The translations under genes and the position numbers were made by a program. Below, piece after piece: positions 1 through 11,132 of a stretch of DNA of 64,000 bases (positions are counted from its first letter, which is position 1; each line of letters starts with the position of its first letter). Below the pieces are notes generated by a model. It did not search any database. It was given only the letters and a program-made list of their open reading frames with translations, and had not been told where the DNA came from. This DNA comes from Cladophialophora immunda. Taxonomy: Eukaryota; Ascomycota; Eurotiomycetes; Chaetothyriales; Herpotrichiellaceae. Location of the stretch: contig NW_015622541.1 of the NCBI RefSeq assembly GCF_000835495.1, forward strand, positions 2,728,001-2,792,000, in the 5' to 3' direction.

Positions 1-352
1 TGCTCTGGTACAAGGTGCCTGTAGACTTCCGATCCGTCAGCAACTCCATCCACTCGCCGTCCCGCGCACCCACCCAATTGATCACCTCTCCCTTTCCAGC
101 CTCGTTAAAATCACCACAATCCACATTCCTCACGGCAATCCTGGGGTCTGCGCATCGATCTAATCAATAACCTTCTCGTCCCATAATTTCACCTGCTCCT
201 GCAACAAATCAAACGCCTGGTCGTCGCCTCTACCATTTCCTCTTCCGGGAATCCTCTGTGCCCACCGGAGCAGGTCCCGTCAAGGCCGAATCTGCGATAG
301 AAAAGCCCTGCGACACGCGAGCTGCTTCGTACAAAGCCACCATTGCATCCAT
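1..352 (-). CDS. Partial gene running off the left edge, unknown product
   Basis: On the minus strand an ATG at 352 opens a frame that can be spliced at 233/141 (GT..AG intron 141-233, 93 bp) to a second exon open to the window edge. The joined frame reads through ...DSRKRKW-IAVRNVDCGDF... and then a Trp-, Gly- and Asp-rich stretch, which looks like real coding sequence, but I do not recognise the family. The model is tentative: the ATG lies only 58 bp from the first in-frame ATG of the plus-strand gene at 410, so either both genes share a very short promoter or one of the starts is wrong. The rest of the gene is outside the window. Confidence 0.35.
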
Positions 353-409
353 TAATCCCCTACCTACCTGCCTCCTACTTTCCCTCTGGCCTCGTCTTCT
401 TTTCTCACC

Positions 410-820
410 ATGACCTCCGACTTCCACCATTCTCTCGAGCCCTTCCCTCTCTTCATCGACTCGGCTCCTCCCAATTCGGCAAACTACTTCTCCTCCCCCA
501 TGGCCATGGCTGCCATCCAGCTCCTGGCCACCACGAGCTCTTCCTCCTCCCACGACTCCCTCCGCAAACCTCTTGTCTCCATGCCGGTGAAGCTATCCAA
601 TTACATCCGACTGCGATACTACCAGTATGAAGTCACCTTCGGACTCTATGTTATGACCCCTGCCGAGAAACTCGTCTTCAACTCGGCCATCCTGGTCGCT
701 TTCGTTGCCTTACTCTACGCGCTTTTCTGGGGCTTTCAGCCATTTATTGTCAATACGCTCTGCAGGCTGATATACTACATAACGGGTTCTTTTTCCAGTG
801 CCCCGCAACTGTGCTCATGA
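410..820 (+). CDS. Serine palmitoyltransferase small subunit-like protein (ssSPT family)
   Basis: A single-exon small membrane protein of 136 aa, or 79 aa if the in-frame ATG at 582 is used. The core motif YYQYEVTFGLYVMTP followed by AEKLVFNS and a hydrophobic span closely parallels animal and fungal ssSPT proteins (pattern YYQY..T.LYML.P.E+.VFNS). These bind the Lcb1/Lcb2 heterodimer at the ER, stimulate serine palmitoyltransferase and influence acyl-CoA chain-length choice in sphingoid base synthesis. The N-terminal 57 residues are Ser/Pro/Ala-rich and not part of the family core, so the 582 start is a real alternative; 410 has the better context (caccATG). Family assignment rests on motif recognition. 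Confidence 0.72.
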   Translation: MTSDFHHSLEPFPLFIDSAPPNSANYFSSPMAMAAIQLLATTSSSSSHDSLRKPLVSMPVKLSNYIRLRYYQYEVTFGLYVMTPAEKLVFNSAILVAFVALLYALFWGFQPFIVNTLCRLIYYITGSFSSAPQLCS

Positions 821-2666
821 CAACGGCTGATACGGCATCATAACTTGCTACTCAACTGAACGCTGGCTTTTTGGCATAAGAGGGCGAACAAGGTTGCAAG
901 ATGACTGCATTATCCAGAGAGCCAACACGAATGACAACTAGAGTCACTTCCGCCACCCGGTACACTCGTTCTTCGACCCGTGGTGATCCACGAACAAGTT
1001 GGCTCGATCTCAACGAAGATCAACACGGAGGACCCCTCCGCCTCGACCGGAGCTGCGTCATTTTAGCTCAAGCTTTGGCCAAGGGAAATACCCTTCGAGG
1101 TGCTTCTCATCATCAAGTGCTCGATTGACGAGACCCTTCATGTTTTGCCTCGGCGGATTTCAACGCGTTCGCTATATGCCACTTTGGGATTATTTCAACT
1201 CCGAACCACGAAGACAGGATATTTTGGGTTTCGATAACGGTTAGCAAGAGCTAAGTGAAGTGAGCGGACGCGTTTTTTCGGATTTTATATGAGCGAAGAG
1301 CACTGCTCGTGATCGACAGGCAAATCATAAGAGGAGGTCTCAGGCACTGTGCAGGCTATCGGCCGTACATGTCATTGGGCTGTTTGAGAGTCACCATGTC
1401 GTCTGACTTGAAGTGTCGATTCTCTTACTTGTGGCAGCCCTTTTTTGGAGGATTGCCTAGCATTCAGCCTTTTGCAGGCATTACGAGCCCCACGAACAGG
1501 AAAAGAGATATTGTTACAAAACAAATGATAACAGACTAATATAATGTCCAGCAAAGACTTCATGTACTGAACGATTCCCGTTGATTCATTGGTTCATGCA
1601 AGTATCCATCACGTGCATGCTTTCGTGGTCGTCGTATTTCCTGACGCGTACTCGATAGACCTGCAGTGAGCATCAAACAGAGTTGGTCGAGGACGCTTGG
1701 GGGCACTTGGGGGCACTTTCGGGCACAGTCAGGCACAGGTGCGAAACTTGGAGGAGCAGCACCCTGCGCACTCGTATTTGTATCTAAAGTGTAGGGCGAA
1801 GCAGGGGGGTGGAGTCTATTTTTGAAGCATCAGAATACAAGGGTAGATCCGATTGCAGGAGAGGAACTTGTGTCGGACGGCAGCCATTCACGAGCCACGG
1901 ATGGCCGCGTGACGGTCTGCATTGGGGCTGGTGCGGGCTCACTAGGCTGTGGACTCCAGCGACTAGGCTTGTTCCTGAATCTTGAGACACGCCTAATTCC
2001 ACGCCTACGCTTGAGCCATCCTCCGCCTAAACAACTGCAAACATTATTGCTCCTCGTACTCGTGTGGCCACACTCCTTCCCTGAGCCACGTTGTTGTGCG
2101 TAGGTGCGGTGCGCGGTGCGTCGGAGGCACTGCAACATCCAGACAACCCTCAGCTGCGACCTTCATTCACTCCCTGGTCGTTTGTTCTCCCACTTTCTTT
2201 GAAAACACCTACACTCCTTTGAACGCCAACCCACAGTCTCTTCGCCGATTAATCGCACCCATCTCATCCCTTTCAAGGCCCGAATTTCCACCTCAGGAAT
2301 CGCTGCTCGCTTCTTTGCCAGAAGACAAACCACCTCTCCCTCGCTCCACGATCTCATCGATCCGCTCCTCGGGCATCTGTTCAACCTCGCAGATTATCAA
2401 AATCGTGACGACAGTGCGGGCTCCATTGCCACTGACACCTTTATCACCTCGCCGAACTCGAGCTCCCTCCTTCCATCGATTTAGAGCTCGTCAGGAATGA
2501 TGGTGGTTCGGATCTAGCAGCAATCTCGTCCCCTGGGCGTCACACCTACGACCCTTGAACAGTCAAAGTTTCTGACACACAGTCAATATTCAACGCTCGT
2601 TTGCACTCCTTTCGTTCCTGCCGTGGAGCAACTCAGCGCTGTTGCTCTCTCCTCTCTACACCCACC
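821..2666. other. Intergenic region and long 5' leader of the rhomboid gene
   Basis: About 1.85 kb without a convincing gene. It should hold the 3' end of the small SPT subunit transcript and the promoter and leader of the rhomboid gene. The last 500 bp are CT-rich, typical of fungal promoters/leaders. A degenerate 10-bp tandem repeat sits near 1694-1743. Short open frames here lack domain features and several begin at non-ATG codons. Confidence 0.6.
1694..1743. repeat. Degenerate tandem repeat, 10-bp unit
   Basis: Five consecutive 10-bp units can be read: cgcttggggg, cacttggggg, cactttcggg, cacagtcagg and cacaggtgcg. The first units are nearly identical and the last ones decay. It is intergenic; no function is implied. 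Confidence 0.5.
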
Positions 2667-4341
2667 ATGGCTGCCAACGAGTACTATCAAGAGCCTCATA
2701 TGGCTCAATCGTCACAGTCAACCCGACCGCAAAATGAAAGACCGCTCTCGCATATCGCTTTCGTTTATAATCCTAAACACGGCTCCTCCAGCCTCGATCA
2801 GTCACGGCTCTCTCAAGCCTACAACGCGAGACCGATGTCTAATTTCTATGAACCCTATGACCCCACGAGACAGTCTGTACATTCGGACTCGATACCGCTG
2901 AAGCACCAGTCAAGAATTAATACAAATCAAGATGGGTCTGACTGGCGGAATCAGTCCACACAATATCCTCCCTCTCCCGACTCAAATTCGCCACAGTTAC
3001 TGCCAGATTCAAAAGGGAGGAGGAAGATGGAGGGATCATTTGCAAACTTTTTTAAGGGGAAGATACCATGGGTTGTGTACACCCTAAGTTTGATACAGAT
3101 TACGGTTTTTGTTGTCGAAATAATTAAGAATTGTGAGTGCGACTATCCTGGGTGTTCACACTGCATGCTGACCGAAACAAGCGATCATTACAGGTTCCCC
3201 CATTATGATCAAACCGCAATTTAATCCGATGATTGGTCCTTCGACTTATGTGCAGATTAATATGGGTGCTCGATTTGTGCCTTGTATGCGGACCACTCCT
3301 GGAGTTCAAGACAGCCCCGATCCTCCTACCTGGCCATGCCCTAATACCACTACATCCGATCCGAACTCACCGAGCAACCACTGCGATCTCAAAGCCCTGT
3401 GCGGCTTTTCTGGTTTCAATGACGAACATCCGAATCAATGGTTTCGATTCATCATCCCCATGTTTCTGCATGCTGGGCTCATTCATATTGCATTCAACTT
3501 ACTTTTGCAACTCACCATGGGGCGTGAAATGGAAAAAGCAATCGGCAGCATTCGGTTTGCCATTGTCTATTTCAGCTCGGGCATCTTTGGTTTCGTCTTG
3601 GGAGGGAACTTTGCAGCCACAGCTATTGCATCGACTGGAGCATCGGGCTGTCTTTTCGGCATTCTTGCTTTGGTTCTTCTGGACTTGATCTATGGCTGGA
3701 ACGAACGACGTCACCCTGTCAAAGATTTGATGTGGATTATGGTAGATATCATCATCTCCTTCGTTCTGGGACTGTTGCCCGGCCTCGACAACTTCTCTCA
3801 CATCGGAGGCTTCCTGATGGGTCTTGCGGCGGGAATCTGCCTCCTCCATTCTCCCAACGTCCTTCGCCAGCGCATCGGCGAATCTACCAGCCTCAACACG
3901 AGCTCCTACCGAAACGTTGGTTCAGAAGCAGATGTGAGTGTCAACCCCAAGGATCCCATGCTGGCTCATTCATCGTCATCTCCGATTGCTCCCAGAGCCG
4001 GACCGGCCGCGACGGCCGCGCCAGCCAATGTGGCTGCCTTTGCCAAACAACCGGTCGGATTCTTCAAAGGACGAAAGCCCTTGTGGTGGGCATGGTGGCT
4101 GTTTCGATTAGGGGCATTGATCGGCGTCCTGGTGGCATTCATTGTGCTTCTCAACAACTTTTACAAGTACCGCGACACGTGTTCATGGTGCAAGTATCTG
4201 AGTTGCCTGCCAATCAACAACTGGTGCGAGATCGGGAATTTGCAGCTGAGCAACTCGACGAGCAATTCCACGAATTTGAGTCGGAGAGCAGGGCTGTTGT
4301 TGATCGATGAATGGGAGGCAAGAGGGTTGAATATGATATGA
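2667..4341 (+). CDS. Rhomboid-family intramembrane serine protease
   Basis: Two exons, 2667-3132 and 3194-4341 (intron 61 bp), give 537 aa. The ATG at 2667 has strong context (caccATGG). Residues 1 to about 130 are hydrophilic and Ser/Gln-rich (cytosolic). A first membrane span lies near residue 140, a long luminal loop follows, then the rhomboid core. The catalytic Ser306 lies in GASG and His358 in HIGGFLMG, the expected Ser-His dyad, and an HAGLIHIAFNLL helix precedes them. After the core comes a low-complexity Ala/Pro stretch (about residues 410-440), one more span and a Cys-rich tail (CSWCKYLSC). Fungal rhomboids cleave membrane proteins in the Golgi/endosome or mitochondrion; the long N-terminus without a targeting presequence favours the secretory pathway (inference). 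Confidence 0.9.
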
Positions 4342-4744
4342 GACATGAAGTTGCTTTGAAGCGAGAATTAAAAGGTCTCTTTGGCATAGGCGAGAGTATG
4401 AGATTCATTCATTCATTCATTATGACCTAGTCCAACAGCACTACGGGGCAATTCGAGGGGATCTCAACTTTCTGGTTGTGCCCAGCAAAGCTCCTTCTTT
4501 AACGTGATACAAAGGGCAGCAGCTCTGGGTTTCGACTGCGCCTATTTTCGTCCCTTTGGTATATAAGGTGTACTCCGTCCTTGACCGAAGCCGGAGAGAA
4601 AAATCGCGAGTGTGGTCTTGCAACACGTCCTTCCTGGGGCGCGTTGATGTGCACATGGGCCCGTTGAACTCGCTTTGCTCTCTCCGTCTGTGTCCATCGG
4701 TGTCTTGAAGGACCGCGGATTCCCGAACCACACGGCGTAAGTAC
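4342..4744. other. Convergent 3' intergenic region
   Basis: About 400 bp between two converging genes, presumably both 3' UTRs. It contains a small (ATTC)4 microsatellite at about 4403-4419. I see nothing else. Confidence 0.6.
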
Positions 4745-5488
4745 CTAGCCTTCCACCACGAAGTAACAGTCGTGTATTATCCCGCCGTTGACCTCGGGCA
4801 CCAAATCCTGCGGACAACAGCTCATGACGACGATACAACTGACCAGCGCTTCGAATGCGACTTGGCCTCCCTTCTCGCACACCGTCGGTTCGAAGCTCAA
4901 CGCCCCGCCGGCAGACCGGTTGCTCTCATGCAGCGCCTTGGGGAGCGGCGAGACGGGGATGTTCATGAACAGGTTGAGCGGGTCCGGGACGGTTGACGTC
5001 GGCGTGTTGAACGGCGCCGGGAGGGTGTAGCCGGGGGTATCGCGAGAAAGGGCCATGCGCAGATTGTCCGAGCAGTTGGCGTGGTATTGATCCGGGGCCA
5101 CGCCCAGCTGGTGATACCGGTGGATGTCGCACGCCGGGATCAAGGTGTCGTGGATACAGCCCGAGCTGTCGCTGAGGAATTTGAGGATGGGGGTGCGCCG
5201 GTTCGTCGCCAGCGTGCACGGCGCGACGGGGCTCAGGCTGAGCAAGGACGCCCGCGTGTGCGGCATCGACAGGTAGGTGGTCAACTCTTTTGGGGTCAAC
5301 GCAGTAGCACTAGGTGCAGCAGCAGCAGCGTCGTCCGAAGGCACCTCAAACGCCCAGAAGTCGATCACCTGGGTGCCATGGGTGTTCGTCACGATCAGTC
5401 TCTGGGAGGGAGACAGAGGAACGGCAACGGACGAGCGAGCAGGGACGGTGTGAGTGGTATTGGGCGGATAGGGAGTGGGAAGAGTCAT
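4745..5488 (-). CDS. DUF1989 (urea carboxylase-associated) family protein
   Basis: Single exon, 247 aa, ATG at 5488; an upstream in-frame ATG at 5563 would add 25 residues. The protein matches the DUF1989 pattern: an N-terminal beta-rich part (VTNTHGTQVIDFWAF), a central Cys/Asp/His motif (CIHDTLIPACDIHRY) followed by HANCSDNLRMAL, and a C-terminal FEPTVCEKGG...FEALVSC segment. In bacteria relatives sit beside urea carboxylase or allophanate hydrolase genes; in fungi the function is not established. There is no signal peptide or membrane span. It converges on the rhomboid gene and diverges from the TRP channel gene, with no obvious functional link to either. Confidence 0.85.
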   Translation of the reverse strand: MTLPTPYPPNTTHTVPARSSVAVPLSPSQRLIVTNTHGTQVIDFWAFEVPSDDAAAAAPSATALTPKELTTYLSMPHTRASLLSLSPVAPCTLATNRRTPILKFLSDSSGCIHDTLIPACDIHRYHQLGVAPDQYHANCSDNLRMALSRDTPGYTLPAPFNTPTSTVPDPLNLFMNIPVSPLPKALHESNRSAGGALSFEPTVCEKGGQVAFEALVSCIVVMSCCPQDLVPEVNGGIIHDCYFVVEG

Positions 5489-6134
5489 TTTGGAGGGGGC
5501 TCGAACAATAATAGACGGATATGACAGAGCGTGAATGAGGCCCGAGGGAAAATACAACAACAAGAGTTAGAAAAGATGGGAAAGAGATTGGCACATTGGC
5601 TATATTGAGACTGTCGCCCCCCAGCTCGCCCTGGGGAGCGGGAGGAAGTCTTCTTCGTGAACGAGGTCGTTGATCTCCGTCGAGAGGAGAACGAAGGTCT
5701 TCACCAAGACAACAGGGACTTCCGCGTGTCCATCTCGAGGCAGACGGGATGACAGCTCACTGGTCGTAGAGCCGATGGAGTCGCGGTGAGAGGTACAGAT
5801 GCTGCTAAGCACTATCTGGGTGCTGGGAAGCCATCTTTGGAACTGTAGGAGTGTTTGACAGCGGTCATGGACCTTGGTAGAGGTTGTAACGAAAGTAATG
5901 GATGACGTCATTCGTTGCTACGCACGATGACGATCTGGTCCACCGGAGGTTTTCTACGGCGAGCCATGCGGCCAGTCTCGGCGTGTATCAAACTCCTCAA
6001 AATGGTACTCCATCCACTGAAACGCCTATGACGACCTTGGAACCCAATATCACAACTTGCGAGCGTTCTTCTTTTTGGACTTCCTCCCACAATGACGCAG
6101 ATCAATCCCACCGGCTAAGACCAGTCCTACCTCC
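5489..6134. other. Divergent promoter region (DUF1989 / TRP channel)
   Basis: About 650 bp between two divergent start codons. The open frame on the minus strand near 5600-5911 has no recognisable domain and is not annotated as a gene. Confidence 0.6.
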
Positions 6135-8859
6135 ATGCGTCCTCGTGGTCTTCGGTTCAATCTCAAAAACTACGTCGACGCCTCGATGGCGAGCCTAGAC
6201 CCTCAAACTCCCCGGTCCGGTAAATTCCAACCCTGGGGCCAAGACGATGTGCCCATCATCGACTCGCGAGAGAGCTTTTCCGATGTCGTCTTCAAGCTGT
6301 CTTCCTACATTGCCAAAGCCATCGACGCCGCCTACACTTACGAACAGCTGCGCACCACCAGTGCTGGACAATCGTTGAAACCCCTGATTGCGTATTTAAG
6401 TGGAGACTGCCACCATCCCGCCATCGTGGCTGCATTGCTGGCGGCGAGGTATCTCTTCACCAACGCCGACGCTGACGCAGACAGCGCGTTGAACGAGTCC
6501 AGAGCCCTTGCCTGTGAGCTCGTGGCGTGGCAATTTCTGACCTTCTTGTCGGAGAAGGAGCTGATCGATTACCTTCTATACGAACTGCCCCAGGATCCGG
6601 ACGACAATGCACGGCAATCCCCCTCCGACTCTCCTGCTAACACCCATGGCGCGAGGGGCAGTCGTCGTCACCTCGATGACGACCTCGCAGACGAAACTTC
6701 GCCCCTCATAAATGCCCGGTCCGCCGAACACGGTACGGTTTTGCGGCCTCCCAAACGCGCCTCCTTCGACCACATCCCGGGCGCTGGCACATCAAGCACG
6801 TTCCCGGGTGACGAGGACGACGCGTCGCGGAGAGCCAACCTAGACGAATCCATGGCGGGCATGAATTCCCTGGAAATCGCTGCCATCGCCGACGCAAAGA
6901 AGTTCCTCTCGCAGAACCCTGTGCAGAAGATCGTTGAGGACATCTGGAATGGCGACGTCATCTTTTGGGAGAGTCTTTCGGTGCAGGCCGTCAAGAAACC
7001 CCGAGTTTACAACAAGCGAGTGGCCGATCCGTTTACCCGCCTGAGGGTGCCCAAGTACCAAAAGGCGTTTCAAATTAGCTTCTTCCTCGCCTTTCTGGCG
7101 CTGTATTATGCTGTTCTGGTGGAGCGAGATCCAAGCCACATTACAGCCACAGAAACAGTGTTGTATATTTGGATCGCCGCTTTTGCCTATGATGAATTGG
7201 GCGAGATCAAAGATGCGGGCCTCATGTTCTATCAGACCGACTTTTGGAGTTTGTGGGATATTGCCATTATCGGCGTCAGTGCGGCTTTTGTTCTTACACG
7301 TTGGTTTTCCCGAGAACCCGGCAATGAAGGATGCTGGTGGAACTGACCATTCGTCTAGGGATCATCGGTCTCATCAGAGATAGCGACTATATCATCGATG
7401 TTGCATTTGACATCTTGTCCATGGTGGCACTGTTCCTCGTGCCAAGGTGAGCATTCATCACAAAAGGATTGCTGTGTTAGAAATGCTCACGCGCCCAGGA
7501 TATTCTCGGTTATGAGCCTAAACCCATACTTTGGAAGCCTGGTAAGTCATGAAGGTCGATTAATTGGGGTGAACTGACGATGTGCTGCGAAGATACCAGT
7601 CTTGAAGGAGATGGTAAGCCTCTGCCCCGCCACGTTAGAGCGTACACTAACGATGCCACAGACAAAAGCATTTTGCAAATTTTTGCCCGTGATTGTGGTG
7701 CTATATCTCGGATTTTTGACTACTTTCACTATGCTGGCGAGAGATCGGATGACCCTGAACGAAATGTCATGGCTCTTGATCAAGGTGTTCTTTGGGTATG
7801 AAGACAACTTTCGGTTTCAAGAACGCCGCTGAAAAGAAGAACAGGTCAAGCTATCTCGGGTTCGACATGGCTGTCAAGGTATGTAAATCCCCACGTGTCG
7901 ACTGATGAGGCTGTTGACTGACTTTATCGGGCTCAGATCTCGCCGTTATTTGGATATACTTTGATGTATGTGCACACTGTCTCCTGGCCAGCTGCAGCAA
8001 TCTCTTTGCTCCAACCAACAGGCTCGAACCTCGGCAGAGGCTCTGTCATTCTAAAGTGTTGACAGCGGATTTTCCCAATTGGGGATGAAGAGAGGCAGCC
8101 TTGGTGTTGGTTGGAACGCGAGGCTAACTTCACATTTTCGCAGGCTGATTTTCGTCTGCTTGACCAATATTCTCCTCATCACTTCGCTGGTGTCCTTGGT
8201 ATCCAATTCACTTACAGAGGTACGTTGAATGAAGGTGGCTTCGTCGTCAGCCGCGGCCATCCATCAACCCATTTAAGCGCCTAGGGGAATTGGACTAAAG
8301 AAGTGCCGATGCTAATTGGTCTCGATGGCAGGTCATGGCCCACGCGCGGGAGGAATATCTCTTCCAATACTCGATCTATGTTCTCGAGAGCAGCACTTCC
8401 CGCCGGCTAACCTATTTCATGCCGCCGCTCAACCTGTTCCCTCTGATCGTGCTGCGGCCACTGCGGCTTGTCTTACCCTCAGAGGAAGTCCGTCGAATTC
8501 GGATCTTTGTCCTCAAAGCCACCCACGTCCCCTTCGTGGCGCTGATCTGGGCGTACGAGAACTCTAGGACCATGATCTCTCGCGCTCATCCCACAATTTC
8601 TCGCGCGCCCCACTTGACCAGCCGTCCGCTAAGTGCTGGCCGGCTCAGTCTCGAGGGCACCCGAGATTTTGTCAAGTCACCAACGACGCGGCGAGCGCTT
8701 AATGAGACATCTTCGACTGTCACGCCCGATATGGCTGCGTCCACCACCAAGTCTGCCTTGGGCACAGCTGACAGCGCAGAATTGATTGCTTTGGTCCAGA
8801 AGTTGAGTGAGCAGGTCGACGGGCTGACCGCAATGGTCGCTGGTCAGAAAAAGGACTGA
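6135..8859 (+). CDS. YVC1: Fungal TRP-type vacuolar cation channel (YVC1-like)
   Basis: Nine exons: 6135-7299, 7359-7446, 7499-7541, 7593-7613, 7662-7795, 7845-7878, 7937-7965, 8144-8219, 8332-8859; 705 aa. An ATG at 6186 would give 688 aa. The N-terminal ~290 residues are cytosolic, with an acidic Ser-rich insert. The linker motif YNKRVADPFTRLRVPKYQK leads into six or more membrane spans (first at FFLAFLALYYAVLV), and the pore region around KVFFGSSYLGFDM resembles yeast Yvc1. After the last span comes the conserved MAHAREEYLFQYSIYVLE and a cytosolic tail with Thr/Ser-rich sequence and a terminal coiled-coil-like LVQKLSEQVDGLTAM. Yvc1 homologues release Ca2+ from the vacuole on hyperosmotic or mechanical stimulation. 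Exon 4 is a 21-nt microexon, and seven introns fall in the membrane domain. Confidence 0.88.
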
Positions 8860-9540
8860 CCTCCTGACACCACCTCACGAGAAGAGGGGGCACTAGCAGC
8901 GCGGAGTCCCCTCTACGCTGATCCAAAACGTCTTTGATGAGACAATTCACCTCACCAGCTCGTTACTACGACATGTCCGCGAATGGGAGAACCCGGGTGC
9001 ACGCAATGGTGCCCCGAATTGCTTGCTGCTGAATGGCGGACCACTGTTTCCTCGAAGTCTAAGCATCTAGTTGCTCCACCGTCGGCCTCTGAAGGAATGT
9101 GGGCGATGGAGAGTTTACGCCACTGTCAAGCTGCGCCAGGGTAGTCCTCCAAGGGCTGTCTCTTTCCCATTGGAGCCGGAAGGGCAGGGCTCTGCCATTG
9201 CCCCTCTGGACTAAATCCTGTCCTGCACCGGCCATCCTATCGCGTCAGGTTGCTGTTGCGCTAGGTAGAGAGTTGCATCCAACCCCGAAATCTCAGAGAA
9301 AGCCTGGGCGGCTGCTTAGGCCGTAGCATATGCTCGTGGTACAGTGCCGATGGGAAGGCGATGCTGTCGGCTCTCTGGAATGGGAGGATAAGATGATAAT
9401 GGAGATGGTGCCATGGTCTTAGCAGCCACTTGATGGTCGTTAGATGGAATGCAATCTAAAACATCTGCCATCCCCGCGGGTGTGCCAAAGCTAGGATCCC
9501 TCTCCAGACGCTCCTTGTGGACGTGGTTTGTGTCTTCGCC
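8860..9540. other. Intergenic region upstream of the C2H2 gene
   Basis: About 680 bp holding the 3' end of the TRP channel transcript and the promoter/leader of the zinc finger gene. No other gene is supported. Confidence 0.6.
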
Positions 9541-11132
9541 ATGGATATGCCTTGGGGACCTATTGTCAATCACGAGCACCCTTCGTTTGATCCAACACTG
9601 GCGTCACCCGAGCTGTCGGGCAACTATCCTGCATACTTCGATCCGCACTGCGCAGGCTCCCACACTGACAGCTCAGAGCTATCGAACACTCCTTCTCATT
9701 TCTCCATTCCGGGTCAAGAACGGTATGTCTCCGCCGCGTTCGGTATAGACACCGATGATATTGAGAACTTCTGCGCCTCCCACTGCGAGGATGGATGCGC
9801 TTTTCCCCAGCCGTGGCAAGTGTGCTTTCAGTCTATGGAAGGTACAATCTTACAGGACACAACACAGCCGGACATCTCTCACACCGCTTCGAGCTTCGAG
9901 TCATGGTCTCCAATGTGTACCTCGGCCAGCCACTCTTCTGAGGCGAGCCATTTAGCGTTTTGGGACGAGACAGGAAGACAAGATTACTCCATGATCATGC
10001 CAGGTAAGTTGCACTTCCTTGAATGCTTCGACTTTTGCATAAGCGCTACTGCTTCTTGTGTTGTCTGAATCTACGATGGACAACATCCTAACTCACCGCC
10101 TCGATCAGGGTTTCCTGTATATTCAGACCGTCCACTTGACCCAGAGACCGATCCAACGTCACCAGAGCCGCAGAAATTTAGGAAGAAAAGAGCCAAAGGC
10201 CCTGTCATCTGCCCGGTGTGCAATAAGACCTTGGAGAAACCATACCTCTTACGGGAACACTTGCGAGAGCATGGCGATCAATATACTTGCTCGAGTTGTC
10301 AACAGACCTTTGCTGAGGCGGGAAATCTGGCCATGCACATGAAAATGCACGAGGCTGGACCATACGTGTGCCCAACCTGCACCAAAGAGTTCCTCAAGGC
10401 GGCGAACTACCGGAGGCACCTCAAGTGTCACGACGAGAACCGCCAGAAGAAAAAGTGTCCTCAAGAGGGCTGCGACAAGACATATGCGTTTGCGGGCTGC
10501 TTGAACCGGCACATCAAGTCGGTATGCAAACCACCTGAGACCAGTTGTACATCTCGCTGCGCTTGACACTGGGCTAATTCAAGACTCTGCTAGCACTTTG
10601 AAGACTACAGGTGTGGCGACTGTCAGAAAACCTTCAATCGGTCGGATTTGAGAGATAGGTGAGTTTCCTGTCTCGCTCTTCGTCGTGTTTCCGGTATTTC
10701 GTTCTCCTTCCTGATGGCAATGCCTCGTTTCTACGTGTTCTAGACCCAAACGAAGATGACTGCCTTGTCGAGTGTTTTGCTAACTATTTTACAAGGCACC
10801 AAAGCAAGCACTGCCCTAAAGCACGGGTGCGAAGAGCAGCCGAGAATCCTACATTCCTGCAACCTCTATATTCACAACCAGAGCCGCCGCAGGAGTGCCA
10901 TCAGGTGGACGAGCCGTTCTATATGCCTGTACACGTCCAGATGCCCGCACAGAACTTGATCATGTACCAGCAACCCAGCACCACCATCCAGGGCTTGATG
11001 TCGGAACACTTGAACCAAGTCCAGGTCCCGACGCCAGCAGCTTCCCTGCGACAGCCCACTGCGCAAATGGGACATCAAGCATTCAGCCCTGAACAATGCA
11101 TCGGAGATCAGCCACCGGGTTATGGACTTTAG
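9541..11132 (+). CDS. C2H2 zinc finger transcription factor
   Basis: Four exons, 9541-10003, 10109-10521, 10594-10658 and 10796-11132, give 425 aa. I chose the ATG at 9541 (gccATGGA); the frame stays open upstream but only to a GTG. The first ~155 residues are acidic and Ser/Thr-rich, like an activation region. A basic patch FRKKRAKG precedes a run of about five C2H2 fingers (CPVCNKTLEKPYLLREHLREH, CSSCQQTF..HMKMH, CPTCTKEF..HLKCH, CPQEGCDKTY..HIKSH, CGDCQKTF..RHQSKH). Introns 2 and 3 cut inside the fourth and fifth fingers. The C-terminal ~110 residues are Gln/Pro-rich. Expected role: sequence-specific nuclear regulator; targets unknown. Confidence 0.85.

Noticed and set aside
2096..2500. 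Plus-strand open frame before the rhomboid gene
   Set aside because: Low-complexity Ser/Pro/Arg composition reflects the CT-rich leader; the rhomboid start at 2667 has much better context.
5600..5911. Small minus-strand frame between DUF1989 and the TRP channel
   Set aside because: No domain and it sits in a divergent promoter.
9517..9540. Upstream extension of the C2H2 gene
   Set aside because: The frame continues only to a GTG; the ATG at 9541 is the first real start.
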